Under the pieces are notes generated by a model, which was not told the DNA's origin, made no database searches, and was given only the letters and a program-made list of their open reading frames with translations. This document shows, piece after piece, positions 1 to 4,695 of a stretch of DNA of 7,960 nucleotides. Within the stretch, counting starts at the first letter, position 1, and every line of letters begins with the position of its first letter. The DNA lies in NCBI GenBank assembly GCA_050692195.1, contig JBOGVA010000012.1:1-7960 (forward strand). The letters are read 5' to 3'. The DNA is from JBOGVA01 sp050692195. GTDB taxonomy: Bacteria; Actinomycetota; UBA4738. A program made the translations under genes and the position numbers.

Positions 1-294
1 TCCATGCCGGGCGACGCTGCCTTCCTGGTGCTGACGGAGTACGAGCGGAAGCTTGCCGGGCGCGGGCTGTTCGCCCCGAGTGGGCACCCGACGGCGCTCT
101 CCGAGACGGACCTCGATCCGAGGGCGCTACAGAGGACCAGGCCGGGTCTGCTCGGAGTCCAGCGGTTCTTCACAGAAGGAGGGCGGGCGTTCTGCCTGTA
201 CGTCGTGGTCGGTTCTCGCCCCAGTCCCGGAGCGGCGCTGGCCAAGGCGAACGAGGTGTTGAGGACCCTCTCGATCGGCCCGACGCTCGGCTGA
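1..294 (+). CDS. C-terminal part of an unrecognised protein (5' end outside window)
   Basis: The frame is open from the first base of the window to a TGA at 292-294. The ATG at position 4 is therefore only the first internal Met, and the true start probably lies upstream. The visible 97 residues form a mixed alpha/beta sequence. A hydrophobic strand (FCLYVVVGS, around residues 63-71) is followed by a helix-like stretch (AALAKANEVLRTL) and a short end, which resembles the last strand and helix of a compact globular domain. No catalytic motif or membrane segment is visible and I do not recognise the family. The gene converges on the acidic-protein gene at 392-1126, with a large stem-loop between them. 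Coding is supported by G/C-rich third positions and a plausible globular composition. The function is unknown. Confidence 0.55.
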   Translation, partial: SMPGDAAFLVLTEYERKLAGRGLFAPSGHPTALSETDLDPRALQRTRPGLLGVQRFFTEGGRAFCLYVVVGSRPSPGAALAKANEVLRTLSIGPTLG

Positions 295-323
295 AAACCA
301 AGGGAGTCAGCCGAGGAAAGGCG

Positions 324-387
324 AGCGCCCCCTTGCATCTTCCGCCGACGGTCCCTCCGCCGGAGTGGTCCGATGCCAGGGGGCGCT
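324..387. terminator. Large stem-loop between convergent genes, likely bidirectional terminator
   Basis: Bases 324-338 (AGCGCCCCCTTGCAT) pair with 373-387 (ATGCCAGGGGGCGCT) over 15 positions with a single mismatch, leaving a 34-base loop. A smaller CTCC-GCC-GGAG hairpin sits inside the loop. The structure lies 29 bases past the TGA of the plus-strand gene and 4 bases past the TAG of the minus-strand acidic-protein gene, where a shared terminator is expected. Neither side has a long T-run; the plus side only has TTTGCC. It may therefore be a GC-rich stem of the kind common in actinobacteria, or an mRNA 3'-end stabiliser. Confidence 0.5.
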
Positions 388-391
388 TTGC

Positions 392-1126
392 CTAGTTCTT
401 GGGGCCCTTGCCGTGACCCTTGCCGTGACCCTTGCCGTGCGAAGCGTCCAATCCGCCGTGGCCCTGGCCCTTCCTGGCTTCCTGGGCCGCTCGGCGTTCG
501 GCCTTTGCCTCCATGCGAGCCATGTGGCGAGCCCGGTTCTCCGAGAGGTGACGGAGGGCATTCAGCAGCCCCGGAGCCTGGGGGTTCTTGATGCAGTTCG
601 CCAGCACGACCTCGATGGCGCGATCCAGACCCTTCTTCTTGGCCGAGGTCTCTCCCTCGCTGCTGACCAGGCCATCCTCGGAGTCGCTGGCGTCATCAGG
701 GCCTGCCACGAGCCCGGCGGCCTGCCAGCACTCGACCTCTCGATCGACGACGAGCTCGTCCTCGGGCGACTCTTCATCACTGGGATCGTCACTGGGATCG
801 CCTTCGGCCGCCTCACAGTCCTCGGCGGCTTCCTCGTCCTCGGCGGCTTCCTCGTCCTCGGACACCGGGTCGTCCTCAGAGGCTTCGTCCTCCTCGGCGG
901 CTTCCTCGTCCTCGGACACCGGGTCGTCCAGGGTCAAGCAATCCTCCGGGGAGCCCTCGTCCTCCGGTGGACTCGAATCGACCTGCAGAGTCAGCTCCTC
1001 CGCGGCGGTGGGCGGGAAGGGCCGGCCGCGCCCCGCGCTGGCCATCCCCGCGGAGGCCACGACCAGACCAACCAGCATGCTGACGAGAAGAGCTCGGATG
1101 AAAGAGCGATGAGTTTTCATGCTCAT
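392..1126 (-). CDS. Exported acidic repeat protein with Gly-His-Gly-Lys tail, function unknown
   Basis: This is a 244-residue protein of clearly segregated composition. Residues 1-31 form a Sec signal peptide: K4, H6, R7 and R11 precede a hydrophobic core (ALLVSMLVGLVVASA), with a signal peptidase I site ASA|G after residue 31. Residues about 50-160 are dominated by Asp, Glu, Ser and Ala, with internal repeats (DDPVSEDEEAAE twice, DPSD twice). Residues 163-219 are a basic, helix-prone segment starting at KKKGLDRAIEVVLANC. The tail, 220-244, is Gly/His/Lys-rich with GHGK repeats and could bind metal or a polyanion. Cysteines sit at 63, 104, 133 and 178, an even number that would allow disulfides after export. 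Two Met codons, at 1126 and 1120, could start the protein and neither has a good Shine-Dalgarno; the second gives an equally good signal peptide. I do not recognise a named family. It is the last gene of the minus-strand block, 148 bases after the bactofilin-like gene, with its own candidate promoter. Confidence 0.75.
   Translation of the reverse strand: MSMKTHRSFIRALLVSMLVGLVVASAGMASAGRGRPFPPTAAEELTLQVDSSPPEDEGSPEDCLTLDDPVSEDEEAAEEDEASEDDPVSEDEEAAEDEEAAEDCEAAEGDPSDDPSDEESPEDELVVDREVECWQAAGLVAGPDDASDSEDGLVSSEGETSAKKKGLDRAIEVVLANCIKNPQAPGLLNALRHLSENRARHMARMEAKAERRAAQEARKGQGHGGLDASHGKGHGKGHGKGPKN
405..440. repeat. Three tandem 12-base units encoding the GHGK tail
   Basis: The unit CCCTTGCCGTGA occurs at 405-416 and 417-428, and at 429-440 with one change in the last base. 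Read on the minus strand it encodes the GKGH repeats at the end of the exported acidic protein. The near identity at the nucleotide level suggests recent in-frame duplication. Confidence 0.85.
777..800. repeat. Two exact 12-base tandem units in the acidic domain
   Basis: TCACTGGGATCG is present twice back to back, at 777-788 and 789-800. On the minus strand this encodes the doubled DPSD motif of the acidic protein. The period of four codons keeps the frame. Confidence 0.85.
819..929. repeat. Direct repeats (18-base period and 39-base copy) encoding the acidic blocks
   Basis: A unit beginning TCCTCGGCGGCTTCCTCG starts at 819, 837 and 891. The copies at 837-875 and 891-929 are identical over 39 bases and lie 54 bases (18 codons) apart. 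They encode the two DDPVSEDEEAAE blocks of the exported acidic protein. All periods are multiples of three, so copy-number changes would alter protein length without breaking the frame. Confidence 0.85.
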
Positions 1127-1151
1127 TACATCGACACGTCGGGGGGCTCGG

Positions 1152-1178
1152 TTACGGGTGTTCTCTCGAAATCGTTCC
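1152..1178 (-). promoter_or_regulatory. Candidate ECF-sigma-type promoter of the acidic-protein gene
   Basis: Read on the minus strand, GGAAC (1178-1174) is followed after 17 bases by CGTAA (1156-1152). A GGAAC -35 with a CGT-type -10 resembles extracytoplasmic-function sigma promoters in actinobacteria. It would put the RNA start about 20 bases before the first ATG. The match is short and could be chance. It fits the envelope location of the product. Confidence 0.3.
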
Positions 1179-1213
1179 TTGTGCGGATGGAGAATGCGTC
1201 TTTTGCCCTAGAG

Positions 1214-1229
1214 CCCGGACGGCTCCGGG
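1214..1229. terminator. Stem-loop after the bactofilin-like gene, weak terminator or dyad
   Basis: CCCGGA (1214-1219) and TCCGGG (1224-1229) form a perfect 6-base stem around a 4-base loop. The same bases can alternatively fold as GAGCC-CGGAC-GGCTC. It lies about 45 bases beyond the stop codon of the upstream minus-strand gene. No T-run follows, so it may be a weak terminator or a protein-binding dyad upstream of the next gene. Confidence 0.3.
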
Positions 1230-1274
1230 TATCGCCGAGTGGGACCAACGACCGTGAGGGTTGGCTCTGTGCGG

Positions 1275-2453
1275 CTAGCCGATGGCCGGGGCCGCGTCGG
1301 GACGCTCGGGTCGCAGGCCTCGGCGCGGGCGTCCCCACGGCCACACGCGTAGCACCACTGCTCCCAGGCCGAACATGGCGACCAGGGAGCCGATCCAGCC
1401 GCCGACGACCGGGATGGAGGAGATCACCACCACCAGCAGCACGCCCAGCGCCAGCGCGGCCCATCGCCGAAGGCGAGAGCCCTCTCTCAGAAGGAGCCGA
1501 CCGATGGCCAGCCCCACGACGCCCGGGGCCACGAAGGCGAGGATCAGCACCAGGAGGAAGGCAAGGAGTGCGAGGAGCAGTACCGTCGCGAAGAGCAAGA
1601 TGACGAACAGGCCCCCCAAGCCGAGCAGCCCGAACAGGATCCCCACGAGCACGGTGACGATGAGGACCACAATCGCCAGAATCGCGGAACCGACGAGGCT
1701 GAGCGCGCCAACGCCCACGCTGGCCAGGGGCCGTCGCCTCACGCTCTCCGCAGTGCCATCCATGAACTGCGGGGCCAACCACAGGAGCAGCGCCCCGACG
1801 ATGAGCACGCTCGCCAACCGCCGAAGGCCGCCCAGAAGCCGGTCGCCGAATGTGGGTTCCTCCGGGGGCTCGCGGATGTTGACCCTCTCGGTCCCGCCCA
1901 CGGAGCCCCGTCGTGCATAGTTTCCGGTCGACCCGAGCACGTCGCCGGCCACCTGGCCGTCGAGGACGGTTCGGCCGGTGCCGAACACGAAGTCTTCCCC
2001 TATCTCCCCGGACGACGTGATCGTGACCTGGCCGGCGCCGACCAGGAGGTCCTCGCCCACCGACCCGCTCACGGTGACCCGCCCGGCCCCAAGGCGGGCG
2101 TCACCACCCACTCGGCCCGAGATGTCCACGCTGCCCGAGCCGGCCATGAGGTCACCGGTGACCTCGCCGGTCACCTCCACCTCCCCGCCGCTCGCCACCA
2201 GATCCCCGTCGACGGTGCCGTCGACGCGGATCGTCCTGCCCGAGGCGTACAGATCGCCTTCTACGGTCTCGCCCTGCGCGACCACGATCTGGTCGCCGGT
2301 ACGAAACTTTCCGCCCAGCACTCCCTGGGCGACGGCCACGGACGAGCCGATGAGCACGAGCAGGCCGAAGAGAGTCAGCCAGGCAAGGCGTTTCCGGTGC
2401 AACCGCTTTCCCGGCACGCTCCGCAGTGTGCGCTCAACGGCTCGGCGCGGCAA
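1275..2453 (-). CDS. Membrane-anchored bactofilin-like polymer-forming protein
   Basis: The product is 392 residues from a TTG start. A basic N-terminus (KRLHRKR) precedes a hydrophobic segment at about 23-42 (LAWLTLFGLLVLIGSSVAVA), which is a signal peptide ending AVA|Q or a membrane anchor. Residues about 50-190 are a regular beta-helix repeat of the bactofilin (polymer-forming cytoskeletal) type, with recurring G-D-L and V-x-G-x-V steps such as VEGDLYASG, VDGDLVASG and VTGDLMAGSG. After a basic, Pro-rich linker come several hydrophobic segments between roughly 215 and 370, then a basic tail. The topology places the beta-helix outside the membrane, unlike classical cytosolic bactofilins. 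The arrangement fits the wider family of beta-helix proteins with a C-terminal multi-pass domain, which may form an envelope scaffold. The TTG is 9 bases after the monooxygenase stop, so translational coupling is likely. GTG at 2417 is an alternative start that gives a cleaner signal peptide. Confidence 0.8.
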   Translation of the reverse strand: MPRRAVERTLRSVPGKRLHRKRLAWLTLFGLLVLIGSSVAVAQGVLGGKFRTGDQIVVAQGETVEGDLYASGRTIRVDGTVDGDLVASGGEVEVTGEVTGDLMAGSGSVDISGRVGGDARLGAGRVTVSGSVGEDLLVGAGQVTITSSGEIGEDFVFGTGRTVLDGQVAGDVLGSTGNYARRGSVGGTERVNIREPPEEPTFGDRLLGGLRRLASVLIVGALLLWLAPQFMDGTAESVRRRPLASVGVGALSLVGSAILAIVVLIVTVLVGILFGLLGLGGLFVILLFATVLLLALLAFLLVLILAFVAPGVVGLAIGRLLLREGSRLRRWAALALGVLLVVVISSIPVVGGWIGSLVAMFGLGAVVLRVWPWGRPRRGLRPERPDAAPAIG

Positions 2454-2462
2454 ACGAGGGGG

Positions 2463-3491
2463 TCAGCTGGGGGCGAGGGCTTCCTCAGCTTCGCGAACGA
2501 GGTCGCGGACGATCTCTGCCGCTGGCTTGATGTCGTTGACCGCGCTCACCGACCTGCCGGCCCACAGCGGCGCGTACTCGATGTCTCCCTGGAAGCCGGG
2601 GATCGGCATGCCGACCTCGTAGCGACCCCACGTCTCTTCCTCACCCCACGGAAACCGGTACATGCCGATCGTGGTCCCTTCCCCCGGCCGCTTGCCCGGA
2701 GGAGGCCGCCCCGCCGCTTCCCACTCCTCGACGATCCTGTTCCGGATCACCCGGTGAGGAGCGCCCGGCCACCCGATGTCGAAGAGGTCTTCGGTGTAGA
2801 CCGTGTCCTCGGCGGTGCTCTTGACGATACGTTCCTTGTACGCGAGGTGGGCCAACGCCTCTACGCTCGCCACGAACCGAGTTCCAAGCGAGACTCCCTG
2901 CGCGCCGAGCCCGATGGCTTTGGCGATCGCCTTGCCGTCGCCGATGCCGCCGGAGGCGAGCACGGGCAGCGGCCTCACGGCCTCGACGGTGGCCGGTACG
3001 ATCTCCCAGATCGGCGTGATGCTCCTGATGTGGCCTCCCGCCTCGCTGCCCTGCGCGATGACGGCATCGACGCCGGCGTCTGCCGCTGACTTGGCCTCTT
3101 CCACCGACCCCACCTGGATGAACACCTTGACGCCGCCACGGTGGGCGTCCTCCACGTACGGCGATGGATCACCCCAGAAGAAGACGATCAGGGGAACTTT
3201 CTCCTCGATCAGGAGGGCGATCTTCGCCTCCAATCGGGGACGAGACTCAGGATCCTCCTGGCCATTGAGGAGAACGTTGGCGCCGAAGGGTCGCGGGGTC
3301 AGTTCGCGGACGCGCCGGTTCTGCGCGCGAACGAGTTCGGTCGTCATCCCCCCGCCGGTGCCCACAACCCCGCACCCGCCCGCGTTCGACACCGCGGCCG
3401 CCAGCTCGGCGGTGGCGCCGAGTCCGAACCCGACCGAGAAGATGGGGTACTCGATCCCGAGCGTGTCGCACAGAGGTGTATGCAGCTCCAC
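2463..3491 (-). CDS. Nitronate monooxygenase (class I, FMN-dependent)
   Basis: The 342-residue product has the TIM-barrel sequence of the nitronate monooxygenase / 2-nitropropane dioxygenase family. These enzymes use FMN and O2 to convert alkyl nitronates such as propionate-3-nitronate to carbonyl compounds and nitrite, detoxifying them in the cytosol. Visible signatures are the N-terminal TPLCDTLGIEYPI, the VSNAGGCGVVGTGG turn (35-48), the catalytic-His segment AQGSEAGGH with His154, the phosphate-binding ASGGIGDG (179-186) and LGTRF (202-206). The usual QAPM after the first strand is replaced by FSVGFG, so substrate preference may differ. The GTG at 3491 is the most upstream start before an in-frame TAA at 3501-3503, and the family's N-terminus fits it. 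There is no Shine-Dalgarno at normal spacing; a promoter ending 8 bases upstream suggests a leaderless mRNA. The bactofilin-like gene follows after 9 bases, probably on the same transcript. Confidence 0.88.
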   Translation of the reverse strand: MELHTPLCDTLGIEYPIFSVGFGLGATAELAAAVSNAGGCGVVGTGGGMTTELVRAQNRRVRELTPRPFGANVLLNGQEDPESRPRLEAKIALLIEEKVPLIVFFWGDPSPYVEDAHRGGVKVFIQVGSVEEAKSAADAGVDAVIAQGSEAGGHIRSITPIWEIVPATVEAVRPLPVLASGGIGDGKAIAKAIGLGAQGVSLGTRFVASVEALAHLAYKERIVKSTAEDTVYTEDLFDIGWPGAPHRVIRNRIVEEWEAAGRPPPGKRPGEGTTIGMYRFPWGEEETWGRYEVGMPIPGFQGDIEYAPLWAGRSVSAVNDIKPAAEIVRDLVREAEEALAPS

Positions 3492-3499
3492 GGCCGCGG

Positions 3500-3529
3500 A
3501 TTATGCCCCTCCGCCATTGGGGCTGTCGA
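3500..3529 (-). promoter_or_regulatory. Sigma-70-type promoter giving a leaderless monooxygenase mRNA
   Basis: On the minus strand, TCGACA (3529-3524) and CATAAT (3505-3500) each match five of six bases of the TTGACA and TATAAT consensus, with an 18-base spacer. The -10 box ends 8 bases before the GTG start at 3491, so transcription should begin at or within a few bases of the start codon. This agrees with the lack of a Shine-Dalgarno there. It would give the monooxygenase and bactofilin-like genes their own promoter, separate from the beta-propeller gene. Confidence 0.6.
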
Positions 3530-3596
3530 GGCTACTGCGTGGACTCCACCCAACGAGGCCTACGCGCCTGGGCTGCTCCTGGCGCTCATGCTTGGC

Positions 3597-4505
3597 TCAA
3601 GGCTTCCCGATGGGGGCGATCCAGTATTCCGTCTCGGGTGTCGGGGGAGTCGTGAAGCGAGCGTTCACCAGATAGAGGACATTGCCCCATTCGGCCACCG
3701 TGGTCGGGATGTCGAAGTCCTCATCGGCCGTACGGCTCACCACCCCACCCGAGGTGAGCTTCGGATCCAGGCGAACCTTGGCCAGCAGGTTCAGGAAGTT
3801 CTGCACGACGTACAGGTTTCGGCCGTCGAGCAGGATCCCGTCGCCGGATTCCACGTTCTCCGCACCCAGATCGATCTCGGAGGTCACGCCGGAGGAAGGC
3901 TCCACCGTGAACAGCTTTCCGGTGTTGCTCTGCACGATGACCAACGTCTTGCCGTTGGGAGTCGCGTCGATCCCGTTCACGTTGAATCCCTCTTCGTAGA
4001 CGATGTCCCCGGTGAGGGGGATCGCCTCGACCTCAGACGGATCACCGGGAGTGCCACTGCGTGAGACGGGGACCTTGTACAGGAATGGGAAGAAGGAGTC
4101 GGTGAACCACGCCGCGTCCTTCGTCACCACGACGTCGTTGACGAAACCTCCAGGGCTGAAGCTGTAGAAGCGGACGGTGGCTCCCGAGCGGGTGTCGTAT
4201 ACGTACGCGTCGCCCGTGTCGCCGCCGGCCACGTACAGCAGTCTCTTGTGCACCTTCATGCCGACCGCGATGCGCCCCGGAGGAGGCTCGATGAAGACGT
4301 CCCCGAGGCCCGTACGCACGTCGCCGCGATAGATGGACCCGTCGATCAGCGATCCGGTGAAGAAGGTCCCATCTCCCGTGATGTCGATGCCCTCTGGGGA
4401 GAATCCGTTCGGGAGCGGGATGCGATCGGGCAGCGGGCGGGCAGAGGCGGGAATGGCGGGCAGCAGCAGGGCCGCGACGGTGGCGGCAAGGATGAAGCGA
4501 CGCAT
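3597..4505 (-). CDS. Exported SMP-30/gluconolactonase-like beta-propeller protein
   Basis: The 302-residue product begins with a classical signal peptide (MRRFILAATVAALLLPAIPASA, cut after A22). The rest is a repeating series of beta-strand blades of the SMP-30/gluconolactonase/LRE type: PEGIDITGDGTFFTGSL near the N-terminus, GMKVHKRLLYVAGG, GGFVNDVVVTKDAAWFTDSF and NVNGIDATPNGKTLVIVQSN. FVNDV and VNGID are typical of the metal-binding central channel of these propellers, where Asn, Asp and Glu line the site. The family includes lactonases and esterases, but many exported members have no known substrate, so a reaction cannot be assigned. Close relatives may carry misleading names in databases. 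The ATG is supported by a strong ribosome-binding site, AGGGGG, 7 bases upstream. The gene is divergent from the cyclase gene and followed by the monooxygenase gene after 105 bases. Confidence 0.8.
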   Translation of the reverse strand: MRRFILAATVAALLLPAIPASARPLPDRIPLPNGFSPEGIDITGDGTFFTGSLIDGSIYRGDVRTGLGDVFIEPPPGRIAVGMKVHKRLLYVAGGDTGDAYVYDTRSGATVRFYSFSPGGFVNDVVVTKDAAWFTDSFFPFLYKVPVSRSGTPGDPSEVEAIPLTGDIVYEEGFNVNGIDATPNGKTLVIVQSNTGKLFTVEPSSGVTSEIDLGAENVESGDGILLDGRNLYVVQNFLNLLAKVRLDPKLTSGGVVSRTADEDFDIPTTVAEWGNVLYLVNARFTTPPTPETEYWIAPIGKP

Positions 4506-4512
4506 GCGATGA

Positions 4513-4518
4513 CCCCCT
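4513..4518 (-). promoter_or_regulatory. Ribosome-binding site of the beta-propeller gene
   Basis: AGGGGG on the minus strand lies 7 bases before the ATG at 4505-4503. It is one of only two clear Shine-Dalgarno sites in the window and fixes this start. Confidence 0.6.
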
Positions 4519-4579
4519 GGTGAGGAAGAATGGCGGACACTCTATGCCTCCCCTCGGTTTCGTGCGCTCAAACGTCTCG

Positions 4580-4595
4580 GGCGCCGTCCGGCGCC
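4580..4595. promoter_or_regulatory. Palindrome in the divergent intergenic region, operator candidate
   Basis: GGCGCCG (4580-4586) and CGGCGCC (4589-4595) are perfect inverted arms separated by two bases. The palindrome lies between the divergent starts at 4505 and 4696, 75 and 101 bases from them, a suitable position for a regulator controlling both genes. GC-rich palindromes also occur by chance in such DNA, and no second copy was seen. Confidence 0.3.
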
Positions 4596-4629
4596 ATTTG
4601 GCCTCGCCCAGCGGGACCGCTGGGGGCCA

Positions 4630-4658
4630 CTGCCACCCGACCGCGGAACGCCTACCAT
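4630..4658 (+). promoter_or_regulatory. Candidate promoter of the TPR-cyclase gene
   Basis: CTGCCA (4630-4635) and TACCAT (4653-4658) each match four of six consensus bases with a 17-base spacer. The predicted RNA start is near 4665, five bases before an ATG at 4670 and about 31 bases before the GTG start of the cyclase protein. Confidence 0.35.
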
Positions 4659-4695
4659 TGTCGGCACCCATGCAGACCAGCGAGACGGGCAGGCC

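Noticed and set aside
405..929. Possible CRISPR array in the repeat-rich stretch
   Set aside because: The repeats are 12-18 base tandem units inside a coding frame with periods divisible by three and no unique spacers.
365..1603. Plus-strand open frame of 412 codons
   Set aside because: It is antisense to the acidic-protein gene and the end of the bactofilin-like gene. The GGFLVLGG repeats in it are the complement of the acidic repeats, and the second half has shuffled composition.
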